This document shows, piece by piece, positions 10,601 through 22,613 of a stretch of DNA of 64,000 bases. Made by a program: the position numbers and the translations under genes. The stretch lies in NCBI GenBank assembly GCA_017163975.1, contig JAFFSR010000015.1, positions 248,001 to 312,000 on the forward strand, in the 5' to 3' direction. Numbering within the stretch: position 1 is the stretch's first letter; the number at the start of each line of letters is the position of its first letter. The notes under the pieces were generated by a model. That model was not told where the DNA came from. It searched no databases and was given only the letters and a program-made list of their open reading frames with translations. This DNA is from Anastatus disparis (taxonomy: Eukaryota > Arthropoda > Insecta > Hymenoptera > Eupelmidae).

Positions 10601-11102
10601 AAAAGCAAATAAACATTGAGAACACTTAATTAAATCTACATTTTTATCGCAAATTCCAATAAATTTACATTTTTCGTATTTTGATGGACATTTGTGGAGT
10701 CCCAAACGTTTAGTACCTTTGTTACACGGCACACAAAAATAATCGCACATTGCTACACCTGTTATATTAGATATCGTGTCAAAATGACTTTCTTCCGAGT
10801 TATACAAAATATTATTGCGAAATTTTAATTTTCTTCTCTATTAATATTTTATAACCGTTAGAAATTGGTTTTTCACCGGTACCGACGCGATCTTGTTCAT
10901 AAACAACAATGGTTGTACCATCTTTTTCACCAAGATAATTTTGAACTTGTGTAATTTCGTTGATACCGCAATCCGGATTTATTTGTACTTTAGCGTTTTT
11001 AATTAATTTGTTGGTTAAATCTAATTGTGATTTACTATTAGGTTTTCTCACGTTTTCCCAAAGCTTTTTAACTTCTTCCTTACAGGCTTCACCACTTGCC
11101 AT
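7688..11102 (-). pseudogene. Polinton protein-primed DNA polymerase B, heavily mutated
   Basis: Would replicate the element by protein priming. From the ATG at 11,100-11,102: an N-terminal domain (10,812-11,102), then a Cys-rich zinc-binding region (10,320-10,807; CSSC, CGSYYCATC). The 3'-5' exonuclease follows with Exo I YDFEAT (about 10,340), Exo II HNSKSYDG (about 10,090) and Exo III YCKSDVDIL (about 9,700). The palm has motif A DICSLYP (about 9,010), motif B KLCLNSF followed by a TGA (about 8,420) and motif C YYDTES (about 8,145), where the usual second Asp is Glu. The C-terminal part (7688-8158) has GRLLGDMTNEL. More than six stops or frame changes separate the blocks. Confidence 0.88.
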
Positions 11103-11261
11103 TTTTTCCGGGTGAACAAGACCTACTACTATCTTGTAGCATTTTTATTACTATCCCCTTTTTATTAAATATATAACTATTTTAAGATCTAGATATTATA
11201 TGTATGTCTATCTATGGGACTGTCACACTTACAGTTTAAAGACTCCCGTCTACCTTACCCT
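11103..11261. other. Spacer right of the Polinton
   Basis: Short AT-rich spacer; no inverted repeat matching the left part of the window and no coding frame is seen. Confidence 0.4.
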
Positions 11262-11500
11262 ACTGAAAAAAATGACATGAGATCTCACGATTGAAAATGA
11301 AACGAGGTCTCATATGAGAACTCATGCGAGATCTCACGTGAGATCTCATGTGCAAAAAAATTAATTTTTCCCGATACCCGATCTCACATGAGATCTCACA
11401 TGAGATCTCATGTGCAAAAAAATTATTTTTCCCTTTACTCAATCTCACATGAAATCTCATGTGAGATCTCGTGCGAAAAAAATAAAATTTTTTTTCCACA
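11262..11500. repeat. Palindromic GAGATCTC-rich repeat, left copy
   Basis: Begins tactgaaaaaaatgacatga and contains many overlapping copies of the self-complementary motif gagatctc, spaced by catatg, cacgtg or catgtg, each also self-complementary. Three units separated by gtgcaaaaaaattaattttt-like spacers can be counted. Related copies occur at 24,310-24,410 and 29,755-29,856, where the order is reversed and ends in cagta. Confidence 0.75.
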
Positions 11501-12099
11501 CTTATAGTTGTAATCAGTGTCAACAAATCTAAATTCTAAATTTTGGTCTGTAATTCAATTTATTTATATATAATAATAAAATTACGATTAAATGATTCTA
11601 CACTACATCTACAAAACAATCGTTATCTTAAGCATGCTATTATGGATTATGGTATTAAACTATTTTCGAGCATAATTATACTTGGCGATTGACTAATAAT
11701 AGAAACAAACAAATTTTTTACGAAGATTTAGAAGTTATTTGCAAGTAATAGTTAAGATACTAGTCACTACAATTATGCATATCGCCTTTTACACTCGAGA
11801 CGTCCATCACTTTTCAGTGAGGTCTGGAGCGATGCTGTTCGTATACAAAGGTTTGTTCAGAATTTGTGTATTCACAAATTGAGATACTTATTTCATATCG
11901 CAGACGAAATCATGTATACGAAGCTCGGGGTCAGTTCACTGATTAATGACAGTTTTTCTAATCAATAGATAGTGTCGTTCTATGACGCACGCTGCATCTG
12001 GTTTAGATTTACGGCATAACACGTCTTACCAATTGTTACACAATTTGCATGTCGCCGTAAAAACAGTTGCAGCTTTATTTATGTCTCAGAACATTATGA
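11501..12099. other. Non-coding AT-rich stretch
   Basis: No coding frame or clear repeat seen. A weak inverted pair occurs around 11,845-11,885 (cagaatttgtgtattcac near cacaaattgagatac). Confidence 0.4.
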
Positions 12100-13130
12100 C
12101 AAACTACCTTCTATAAACTGACAGTGACTTAGCACTTAATATCTTTTTTTTATCATACTGATAAATTATTTTTACATATCATTTACAATAGCGTCTTACA
12201 GATTTAAATAATATAGGTTTTTCTGACTCAAGAATTTTTTATTTTACTTTTATTTTAGAGTATTATCGCAATCTTATTGCTTGTTTCTCTAATTTAGTCG
12301 TAAATCTACCGTTATCTGAAAAAAATTTTTTAATCTTGCTCAAATATAATTCCAAACCATGATATATAATCATATTTATACAGACTATTCACATAATTTT
12401 CATAATAAGAATTATATTTGTATGCAATGTAAGTCCAAACGTTAAAAGTAAGGTAATACACATATTTTAGTATTATACTATTTGACGTGTTAAAGGTCAG
12501 TTTTAGACGAGGTTTTAGGTATTTTTTACTGATCGAAAGTAGCTAAAAAAGTAATTTAATTTATTTTTAATAAAAATACATATCAGAATTGCTTTCACTT
12601 GTAAATATCTATTCATTTTAACATATGAGAAACGGAAGCGTGTACATTTGCAATTCTTTTTTAGCTATTTTCGATCGGTAAAGTTAGTCGAAAGCTGATC
12701 TTTGATTGGAAAATGACGCCATAAAATACCATGCAAAAACGAAGTGGCTAAAATTAGAACTACTAACCCCGGGTAAGATGCATTGGGTCTTATGGCTCTA
12801 CTAAATTTATTGAATATTATGATGTTCTAGTGTGCGAATACGTATTTATAATATTAGTGTAATTATATAAATTAAGGGCATGGTGATGCTTCCCCCTTCT
12901 GATAATATTTCTGATCCAAGTTTATGTTTTACTTCAATAAAAAAATTAGTAGGATTCAACTTGAGTGCGAATAACTAAAGAAATCTACCAAATACTTAAA
13001 AAGTTATATACAAATTAGCAATTCATAGTATTTCGGGTTTAGGTTTGCAACTTTAATATATGATTTGCGATTCAAGTTCATAAAAAAATTATAGCTCTAA
13101 AGGATTTTTTTATTTCAACTAAAAGAATGG

Positions 13131-14757
13131 CCCACACAGCATGTAAGCTTCCTGGAAGCTTCCTGGAAGCTTCCCGGAAGATGTGGAAGAAAGGTTGAAA
13201 GCTTTCAGGAAGTTTCCAGTGGAAACTTCCCGGAAGATGGATATGTCCTCGATCAGGAGTCTTCCGTAAGTCTTTCATGGAATATTTCAGTGAAAGCTCA
13301 CTGGAAGCCGCCGTAAGTCCTTTATGGAATATTTCAGTGGAAGCTTACTGAAAGCTTCCGTAAATTATACATGGAATATTTTAATAGAAGCTTACCGACA
13401 GCTTCCGTAAATTATTCATGAAACGTTTCAGTTAAAACTTACTGGAAGCCTCCGTAAATCTTTCATGGAATATTTCAGTGGAAGCTTACTCGAAGCTTCC
13501 GTACATCATTCCTGAAATATTTCAGTGAAAGCTTCCAGGAAGCTTCGGTAAGTTTTTCGTTGAAAATTTCAGTGAAATATTACCGGAAGCTTCCTATAAG
13601 AAAACGTGGAAGATTTAATTCACTGCAGAAAAAACATTGGAAGCTTCCAGGAAGTTTACCGGAAGCTTCCGTAAACTTTTCATGGAATATTTCAGTAAAG
13701 GTAACTGAAAGCCTCTGTGAATTATTAATGAAATATTTCAGTGAAATATTAAATAAGTGATGAACTAATATTTCTTTGAAATCTTTCAGTTTATGAATAT
13801 TAAATAATTCATTAAAATATTTCTGTAATATTGTTGGAACATTTCATGTTTTATTTCAAATAAATTTTTAAATCTGACACTGAAATATTCAAGTAAGTTG
13901 TTACATTATTTCTTGAAATGTTTCAAATTAATATTTCTCAAATCTTTCAAGAAACATGTCATGAAATATTTATTATTTCTGTTATATTTGAAAAATATTT
14001 CATGAAGTATTTGAAAAAATGTTTGAACATAACACTGAAACATTGAAGAAATATTACTGCACCATTTCTTAAAATATTTTAAATCAATACTGCGCAAATT
14101 TTTCAAGAAATATTTCATGAAATATTTCTGTAATATTCCAGAAATATTTCGTGAAGCATTCCCAAAAATTTATGAATATAACAGTAAAATACTAGAGAAA
14201 TATTGTCTTAATATTTGTAGTTATCTTGCGTGCGTAGCAATTCTTCCATCTTGTCAGCAGGTGGCTACTTGATTATATTTTCATGTGATCATAATGCGGT
14301 TGACAAACTCTCGCAAGTGGTGGGACGTTCTCTCGTTTAGCATATAAGACCGAAAATTCTTGATACAAATAAATAAGCGCTTAAATTCTGAATAACAAAT
14401 AAATATATAGGTATCTAATATGGTTTGAGATGCAACTCTTACAAAATCAAAAATAATATCTGATAGAATCTTTCAACAACATTATTTTAGATATATTTTA
14501 AACAAGATTTTAGAAATATTTCCGAAACATCTCTTGAAAGATTCATATTCTTCCATGAATCTTTCGGTCAAATGTTGCTGCAATCTTTTAACAATCATGA
14601 AAGAATGTTACAGAAACATTACATGAAATATTTCAAACCAATCTTCTAGGCGGACATATCAATATTTCAGAAACATTTCATATCATTTTTTCTGTTTTAT
14701 TCCAAATCTTTCAATGAAATATTTCAGCAATATTTCAGATATATTTCATGCTATGTG
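13131..14757. mobile_element. 47-bp repeat array with short terminal inverted repeats
   Basis: Starts cccacacagcatgtaagctt and ends catgctatgtggg, a 13-base inverted pair with one difference. The first 450 bases are an array of a 47-bp unit (successive ccgtaag or ccgtaaa starts at 13,264, 13,311, 13,358 and 13,405), built from ttcatggaatatttcagtgg and aagcttactggaagc. Rightward the unit decays into AT-rich atgaaatatttc motifs. The sequence is dense in the palindrome ggaagcttcc. No transposase is present. Small frames here are by-products of the repeat. Confidence 0.65.
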
Positions 14758-15164
14758 GGAAGTTATATAAAAAAGGACATCATTGTTATTAAAAAATGAT
14801 GTCATTTTTTGTTAACATTTAACATACTAAACGACGTCATTTTTTGTCCTAATCCCTAACATACTAAATGACGTTATTTAAAACGCCTTTTGGTGTGTCA
14901 AGTAATGTATTGGGAAAATATCGTCATTAGATATAATAAAAAATTTGAATGAAAAAGAACTTGTTTTTTGTTATTGCAATAAAGTCATTTTCGTTAAAAA
15001 AATTACCTCATTTTTATAACAATTATCTCATTTTTATAAAAATGTCTTTTTGGTGTAGCTATAGCGTCATTCACATTGTTTTTCATTAACTTACAAACGA
15101 GGATAAGCCATATTTATGAGTGCTGGTGTAGTATCCGTTTTACATTCATTCAAAATAATAATTC
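14758..15164. other. Short direct repeats between two arrays
   Basis: AT-rich linker. The phrase taacatactaaa-gacg occurs twice (about 14,820 and 14,868), each next to a tgatgtcattttttgtt-like run, and ttatctcatttttataa occurs twice near 15,005-15,040. No coding frame. Confidence 0.45.
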
Positions 15165-17370
15165 CTGATTCATTAGTCTACTGATGGGATCTTCCATGAA
15201 ATGTTGACGAAAGCTTCCTGAAGCCTTCGGCCCAAATGTTTCAGTCAAAAATTGCCAACATTTAGCCGCAAGGTAAATGCAGTCTTCCCTAGAGCTTCCT
15301 TGGGTCTTTCCCTGCAATAATTCATCAATCTTCCAACAGAATCTTCCTTGCAAGGTTTACGAAAGCTTCCAGGATACTCGAACCGGAATATTTCAGTGAA
15401 AATCTTCAATATTTCGCTGAAAGGTAAACGAAGTCTTCCATTCAAGCTTCCATGAAATCTTTCGGTGCAATGATTCATCAATCTTCCAACGGAATCTTCC
15501 TTGGAAGGTTTACGGAAATTTCCAGGAGACTTAAGTCGGAATATTCCAGTGAAAATTCCGAACATTTCCCCGAAAGGAAAACGGAGTCTTCTATAAAGCT
15601 TCCATGAAATCTTTCGGTGCAATGATTGATCAATCTTCCAACGGAATCTTCCTTGGAAGGTTTGCGGAAGCTTTCAGAAGCATTCTACTGGAATGTTTCA
15701 ATGACAATTTCCAATATTTCGCTGAAAGGTGAACAGAGTCTTCCTTTCAAGCTTCCATGAAATCTTTCGGTGCAATGATTCATCAATCTTCCAACGGAAT
15801 CTTCCTTGGAAGGTTTACGGAAATTTCCAGGAGACTTAAGTCGGAATATTCCAGTGAAAATTCCGAACATTTCCCCGAAAGGAAAACGGAGTCTTCTACA
15901 AAGCTTCCATGAAATCTTTCGGTGCAATGATTGATTAATCTTCCAACGGAATCTTCCTTGGAAGGTTTGCGGAAGCTTTCAGAAGCATTCCACTGGAATG
16001 TTTCAATGACAATTTCCAATATTTCGCTGAAAGGTGAACAGAGTCTTCCTTTCAAGCTTCCATGAAATCTTTCAGTGCAACGATTCATCAATCTTCCACC
16101 GGAATCTTCCTTGGAAGGTTTACGGAAGCTTTTAGGAGCCTTCCACTGGAATGTCTCAATGACAATTTCCAATATTTCGCTGAAAGGTAAACGCAGTCTT
16201 CCATTCAAGTTTCCATGAAATCCTTTGGTGCAATGATTCATCAATCTTCCAACGGAATCTTCCTTGGAAGATTTACGGAATCTTTCAGGAGCCTTCCACT
16301 GGAATGTTTCAATGACAATTTCCAATATTTCGCTGAAAGGTGAACGTAGTCTTTCTTTCAAGCTTCCATGAAATCTTTCGGTGCAATGATTCATCAATCT
16401 TCTACCGGAATCTTCCTCGGAAGGTTTACGGAAGCTTTCAGGAGCCTTCCACTGGAATGTTTCAATGGCAATTTCCAATATTTCGCTGAAAGGTGAACAG
16501 AGTCTTCCATTCAAGCTTCCATGAAATCTTTCGGTGCAATGATCAATCAATCTTCCAACGGAATCTTCCTTGGAAGGTTTACAGAAGCTTTTAGAAGCCT
16601 TCCACTGAAATGTTTTAATGACAATTTCCAATATTTCGCTGAAAGGTAAACGCAGTCTTCCATTCAAGTTTCCATGAAATCCTTTGGTGCAATGATTCAT
16701 CAATCTTCCAACGGAATCTTCCTTGGAAGATTTACGGAATCTTTCAGGAGCCTTCCACTGGAATGTTTCAATGACAATTTCCAATATTTCGCTGAAAGGT
16801 GAACGCAGTCTTCCATTCAAGTTTCCATGAAATCTTTCGGTGCAATGATTGATCAATCTTCCAACGGAATCTTCCTTGGAAGGTTTACGGAAGCTTTCAG
16901 AAGCATTACACTGGAATGTTTCAATGATAATTTCCAATATTTCGCTGAAAGGTGAACGTAGTCTTTCTTTCAAGCTTCCATGAAATCTTTCGGTGCAATG
17001 ATTCATCAATCTTCTACCGGAATCTTCCTCGGAAGGTTTACGGAAGCTTTCAGGAGCCTTCCACTGGAATGTTTCAATGGCAATTTCCAATATTTCGCTG
17101 AAAGGTAAACGGAGTCTTCCATTCAAGTTTCCATGAAATCTTTTGGTGCAATGATTCATCAATCTTCCAACGGAATCTTCCTTGGAAGGTTTACTGAATC
17201 TTTCAGGAGCCTTCCACTGAAATGTTTCAATGACAATTTCCAATATTTCGCTGAAAGGTAAACGGAGTCTTCCATTCAAGTTTCCATGAAATCTTTCGGT
17301 GCAATGATTCATCAATCTTCCAACGGAATCTTCCTCGGAAGGTTTACGGAGGCTTCCAGGGGTTCTTCGT
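15165..17370 (-). repeat. 153-bp minisatellite, about 14 units, open in one frame
   Basis: The phrase catgaaatctttcggtgcaa recurs at 15,451, 15,603, 15,756, 15,908, 16,061, 16,214, 16,367 and onward at 152-153-base steps. Because 153 is 51 codons, one frame on the minus strand stays open for 556 codons (15,783-17,453), giving a 51-residue repeat that contains RLMNHCTERFHG, RLRSPFSEILEI and ETFQWKAPE. Early units at 152 bases break the frame. Units differ by many substitutions, including ones that change residues. I take it as a satellite and not as a gene, though a repetitive protein cannot be excluded. It ends near a copy of the tgctgtgtgggg terminus (17,490-17,501). Confidence 0.8.
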
Positions 17371-17503
17371 AGAAAGTTTCCTTTGCAATATTTCAGGAAT
17401 ATTTCTGTTTTCTTCCATAAAGCTTCCATACATATTTTAATGAAATATCCCATTGGAATATTTCGGAATATTCCAATGTTATCTTTTATGCTGTGTGGGG
17501 GTA

Positions 17504-17892
17504 TTAAGAAGGGGCCGAACTATCTGTCTTTGTCTAATAGCGTTTTTCATCATTTATGTAAACACTATCCGGTATAACAAGAAAAAAATAGCAGCCCCCG
17601 CTAGATATTAGTATAATAAGTAAATTTTGGAATAAAAATCAAATTTTTTACCGCATAGTTTTTGACTAATTAGAGACCTACTAGCAATGTAGGATATAAC
17701 CTATCTTTTTTTGGTGGGTCTCTAATTATTCAAAAACTACGCAGTAAAAAAATTTGTTTGTTATTTCAAAATTCACTAATTATACTAATATCTAGCGGGG
17801 GCTGCTATTTTTTTCTTGTTATTAAGGGTAGTGTTTATATAAATAATGAAAAACGCTATTAGACAGAGACAGATAGTTCGGCCCCTTCTTAA
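17504..17892. mobile_element. TTAA foldback MITE, family A (GGGGCCGAACTATC ends)
   Basis: TTAA at 17,504 and 17,889; ends ttaagaaggggccgaactat and its complement. The arms pair nearly throughout, around a short loop, including tagcagcccccgctagatat. Same family as 62,576-62,953 and 63,019-63,408. TTAA flanks are typical of piggyBac-type insertion. Confidence 0.85.
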
Positions 17893-17999
17893 TATAGCTA
17901 ATGTCAAAATTTGTCAAAATTTAAAGACCAAGCCCGAAAAAATAAAAAAGTAATAAATATCTTTTTCAAATTTTCAAATTGAATAAAATATATAAGAGA

Positions 18000-18312
18000 T
18001 CCCATGTGAAATCACATATGAGATCGCACACGAGATTGCATATGAGATGTCACATATAATCGCCTATGAGATCGCATATGAAATCGAATGTATTTTCGTT
18101 AAATTTTTAAAATAAAATAAATATATGTGCGATCTGACATGAGATCGCATATGAAATCGAATGTATTTTCGTTAAATTTTTAAAATAAAATAAATATTTG
18201 TGCGATCTGACATGAGATCTCACATATATTTATTTTATTTTCGAAATTCAACGAATATATATGAGATTTCATAGGCGATTTCATATGAGATCTCATATGA
18301 GAGTTCATACAA
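18000..18312. repeat. Degenerate gagatc/catatg array within the left arm
   Basis: Repeated words such as catatgagatcgcacatgag, with a direct duplication of about 70 bases (atcgcatatgaaatcgaatg occurs at about 18,070 and 18,144). Mirrored in the right arm at 27,640-27,890. Confidence 0.7.
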
Positions 18313-18420
18313 TATTTATAGTAGGAATGATTTTTCACGGCTTATTCTTGAAATTTATACATATTTACACTCTTCCGATTTTCATTTATTTAAAATAAGT
18401 TCATACTTATAAGTAGAATC

Positions 18421-18492
18421 GGTTGTAGCGCAGGGACTAAGGCTCTTGGCTCATGCTGTAGTAGGCCAGAGTTTAATCCCTGAGAAAATTTT
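18421..18492 (+). other. tRNA-like (SINE-like) sequence, left arm
   Basis: ggttgtagcgcagggacta resembles a pol III A box region and gagtttaatccc resembles a B box about 45 bases later, as in a tRNA gene or tRNA-derived SINE head. The acceptor stem is not clearly paired, so it is probably a relic. An inverted copy lies at 27,470-27,541. Confidence 0.45.
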
Positions 18493-18638
18493 AGAAAAGT
18501 TTTTCTGAATTTTTCTCTGTGAATTAGAACTAGGAGACCAGGAAAAACCAATTACAAATTTTTCCTAGCCAATAAAAATTACACGAGTAAGGTGAAATCA
18601 CGGGTTTATAAAATAGAGGAGAAGATGATATCTCCAAT

Positions 18639-19278
18639 CCCTAGCGGAAATATAAAATGTGCATTACTGTTTGAAATAGTTTAAAATTATTCAAAACTGT
18701 TTAAAAATGTTTAAAACTGTTCAAAATAGTTTCTAAATGTGAAATTTGGGACATTTAAAACAGTTATAAACAGTTTTCAACATTTTTCAATAGTATTAAA
18801 CAATACAGAATAATTTAAAAATAAAGTGAACATTTTCTCGTATATATAATATAAATTTTAATATTTATAAGAAAATTTCTACAAACAAAATTATGAAACA
18901 CTGTTTGAAATCATTTCGAACTTTTTAAAACTTTTTAAAACTGTTCAAAACTGTTTGAAGGTGTTTAAAACTGTTTAAAACCGTTCAAAACTGTTTAAGC
19001 TAATAAAAAATAGTTCATATTGATTTAAAGTTGTTTTGAAATATTTTGAATATTTAAAATAATCTATAACTCTTTAACATAAAAAATTCAAAACTATTAA
19101 ACACCGTTTGAAATCATTTCGAACTTTTCAAAACTTTTTGAAAGTGTTTAAAAATGTTTAAAACTGTTTAGAACTGTTCATAACTGTTTTAAATGTCCTA
19201 AATTTCGCACTTATAAACAGTTTTAAATAGTTTTGAACAGTTTTTAACATTTTTAAACATTTTATATTCCTGCTAGGG
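18639..19278. mobile_element. CCCTAG-ended element full of gtttaaaac motifs, copy 1
   Basis: Starts ccctagcggaaatataaaat and ends cattttatattcctgctagg plus g, an inverted pair of about 20 bases. The interior is built of dozens of gtttaaaactgttcaaaac-like units in one orientation at the left and in the other at the right, giving weak overall foldback. A second copy with the same ends lies at 57,831-58,441. No clear target duplication. Confidence 0.75.
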
Positions 19279-20827
19279 ATTACAAACAATTCTGATATTT
19301 ATTCATATGAAAAAAAACGAAATTTATTTTTAACTATATTTGATCGATAAAGCAAACCCTTAAAAATTTTGTTTTATAATAGGTCATTTATTTTTGTCCT
19401 TTTCTAATCTAAATCTTAACTTTATTATATATTGTGTCATGAAATAAATTTTCAAATTAGTGTTATTCAAAAACTAAATAATAATAAAAAGAAATCATTT
19501 TTTTATGAATTATTGATTTTTTCAGTAATATAGCATAAAAGAAAAAAATAATTTGACATTAGTGAGTAATAAAATAATCAATGACTGTTAATCAAAAACA
19601 TGTATTATTTGTAAGATATTAAAAGAAAACAGGCACGTTTGTTCTAAATTTATCCTAGAGCAGGTGGCTCATCTTTGTCCTTTCATATTAACCAAATGAA
19701 ATTTCATTTTTAACTGCAGAATGTTAAAAAAAAGGAAGCCTTATTTTTCATCATGAAAATAGTTATTAGACATTGTTTTGAAATGATATCAAATTAGTAT
19801 GTGAAAATGTTCGTTTTATCACGGAATTTCACGCAAAATTTGTTACTACACAGTGTAAAAAGTATTTTTAACTTTGAAGAAGGTGTTTTTCAATAGAAGA
19901 AATACGGTGCACAGAAATGAATTTCCTTGAGTCAACGAAAAATCATTTTTAAATTCATGAAACAAATTTTCAAATAAAAAAAAAACCTTTAAATATTCTT
20001 TGGTAAAATATTATATTCGAAAAAAAAAATGTTCGAATTTAGAAAAATATCTTATTAACTTTAAGAGATTAGTTACTTCCAAAATAGTGTTGAAAGTCAG
20101 TAAAACTTTCTTAAAAACAATATTATATTTTTTTATTGAAAAAATGTAATATTTATTTAAAATAATTTTTATATAAAAATGAAAAAAATATGTTACATCA
20201 CATAATTTTTTAATTAAAAAACATCATTTTCGAATTAAACAAATTGGTTCATGACTTCGATAAACCTATCTCTTTTCAGCAAAAGAATGTTTGTTGGTGC
20301 AAAAAAGCAGTGTAATTGATTACATTTCTTCACATTACAAAGAGGATTTTGAATTGAAAAAAAATAATTGTCCGAATGAAGAAAATATAACTGAAAAACT
20401 TTGAAAATTTTCTCATTTTAATAAAGTAATTATTATTTTGATTAGAAACGTACATTTCAGTAAAAAAAAATTTCACAATAATTATTTATAAACATGATTA
20501 CGAAAAATAAATTTTAATTAAAATCATTACGTAACTCTTTTAAAGAAATATTTCTTTGAATAAATAAATAATCTGTGAATCAAAAGAGTTTCAGTAATTA
20601 AAAAAAATTGAAATTTATGTTGCAGAAAAAGAATTTAAATTTGCTGAGACATTTATTTGAATTAATATTTTAAATTTACTTATGAAAAATTATTTCTATG
20701 CTTAAAAGTGATATTTCATGTTTTCAAAATAATATATTCTTCTACAAAAAAATATTTTTCAGGCTTGAAAAATTCAGGTATATTTTTTAAGAAAGATAAT
20801 ATTTATTCAATGAATTGTTACTTCTAT
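19279..20827. other. AT-rich non-coding stretch without a partner in the right arm
   Basis: Long runs of A and T and frequent ttcgaaa or ttcaaataaaa words. No frame of note, no clear repeat boundary. It marks either an insertion in the left arm or a deletion in the right one. Confidence 0.4.
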
Positions 20828-21539
20828 TTGGTACGCAGAAATTGATTAATACGCAATATTTTTTATGTACATGAAAATATTTTATTAAAGGAAAAAAATT
20901 TTATTTTAATTATTTAACTTAATTTTTATTTTTACATTACGAGATATAAATTTAAAATAAAATTAATGATTTCCAGTATGACATTTTCTCAAGTTCAAGA
21001 AAAATATTTTATTGATATTTAAAAATTTTATTTTGACTGATGGAATAAGTGATATTGATAAAAAAAATATTTCACCGATTGCCCGGAAGAATATATTCGA
21101 TACGATAAAATTTTTTTCGTTACTAATAAAATTTTTTTTCCAGTGTAGCTATTAGATCAAGTAACGGTTGTATCATCTGTCTTTTATTATTATCATCCCA
21201 TATGAAAATGATTTTTGTGAGAAATTGTGTAAAAATGTGAATAACTGTAATAAACTACCGCAATTGACACATTAATAAGAATTAATAAGAGTGAAAAACA
21301 GTTAATAATGGTTAATAATAGTTATGAACGCTAAATAAAAATTATTAACTGAAAGTAATGTTTATTAATAGTTATTTATAGTTATTCACATTTATACACA
21401 TTTACACACATTTATACACATTTATTAACAGTTACCCACATTTTCAAAAATTTTTTAATTGATGAATAATTTATTATTATTTATACTTATTTATAGTTAT
21501 TTATATTTATTTGCAATTAGTTACACTGAATTATAGTTA

Positions 21540-21928
21540 TTAAGAGCAGGTCGTATATCTCTGTCCTTTTCTAATCAAAGAATTAATTTTTATGCAAAAA
21601 TTAATAATTGTAGCAAAAAATGAGGAGATAGCCCCATCTCGTATAATAAAAAGCAAGATTTTCTTTGATGAGGAAAAATTATTTTTATCGATTTGTTTTG
21701 AAGAAAACCTTGAAAAACTTAAAAAATAGAGGTTAGGGTGAACAATTCAGTTTTTCAAGGTTTTCTTAAAAACGAAGCGATAAAAATAATTTTTCCTCAT
21801 AAAAGAAAATCTTGCTTTTTATTATACGAGATGGGGCTTTCTTCTTATTTTTTGCTAAAATTATTAATTTTTGTGAAAAAATCAATTTTTTGATTAGAAA
21901 AGGACAGATATACTCGACCTCCTCTTAA
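21540..21928. mobile_element. TTAA foldback MITE, family B (GTCCTTTTCTAATC ends)
   Basis: TTAA at 21,540 and 21,925. Ends read ttaagagcaggtcgtatatc and the complement; tctgtccttttctaatcaaa follows on both arms. The arms pair almost to the centre, which contains cttgaaaaacttaaaaaata. Related to 46,261-46,650 and 63,405-63,793. Confidence 0.85.
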
Positions 21929-22613
21929 GGTAGCTCGTACCGCGCAACTAAAGTCAAATGAGTATAAGTGAAACTCTATTGACTTTTGTTGTTGCGACTG
22001 CAGAAAATGTCACACGTATATACATATATATTACATGCTAGCAGATGTTATTTATCAATTATAATACCTAAAAATAAATAATCTTCATTATTCTATTTTA
22101 TTTACTTTATTTTTTATATAAATATTTATATGAATGTTTTAAAAATTCATATTCTGTAAATATTTAAAAAAATTTTAATAATAAATTCATTCCAATATTT
22201 TGAATTTCGCGCGAGCTAACCTCAAAAACAGACTTTTGTTTCAAAAAAATTTCTCCTATGAAAATCAATAAATTTTCAGATTTTTTTCATAATATTTTCG
22301 AAAAATCCCTGGATACACATAACATTTAACATACCATTGGAAAGCTTGTTTAATAAAGTATTTATATTTAGTTTTTCAGAGCGGTAGTAAATCTTTAGAT
22401 GCAAATATTCGATTATAACTGCAGGAAAATCGAATATCTACCATATGAGCAATGTTAAAATGTCAGTAAACGCAGCATTTTCAAAAGACTTTTTCTTGAA
22501 ATTTTCCCTGGAAATCAGGTCCGATTTTTTGCGTAGAGATTCATTTTAACTTAAAGAACCTCGTACATTTTGGTTTGATTCGTAAATTTTTTATTTTTGG
22601 CACGAGCTACCTT
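21925..22613. mobile_element. Element with GGTAGCTCGT ends, abutting a TTAA
   Basis: Begins at the TTAA shared with the family B foldback: ttaaggtagctcgtaccgcg. The right end is cacgagctacctt, followed by ttca in place of TTAA (probably mutated). The interior is AT-rich, non-coding, and not strongly paired. Confidence 0.55.

Larger units (their letters stand above)
1..11102 (-). mobile_element. Decayed Polinton/Maverick element (right part)
   Basis: All recognisable genes in this stretch lie on the minus strand and form a Polinton set: DNA polymerase B, packaging ATPase, retroviral-type integrase with chromodomain, major capsid, penton and small basic proteins. Polintons are self-synthesising elements of virus-like origin, with protein-primed replication and integrase-mediated insertion. 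Nearly every gene carries in-frame stops, frameshifts or insertions, so the copy is dead. I do not see the adenovirus-like cysteine protease; it may lie beyond the left edge or be lost. No terminal inverted repeat is recognisable near 11,100, so the true outer end is uncertain. Confidence 0.88.

Noticed and set aside
1..11102. Active endogenous virus
   Set aside because: Capsid, penton, integrase and polymerase all carry stops, frame breaks or lost catalytic residues.
11260..11526. 88-codon frame with HMRSHVRS-like repeats
   Set aside because: Produced by the gagatctc palindromic repeat.
13264..17370. CRISPR-like array
   Set aside because: The repeats are contiguous 47-bp and 153-bp units without unique spacers, and the setting is eukaryotic.
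18421..18492. Functional tRNA gene
   Set aside because: Box-like words exist but I cannot draw a full cloverleaf with a paired acceptor stem; both copies lie in repeat arms.
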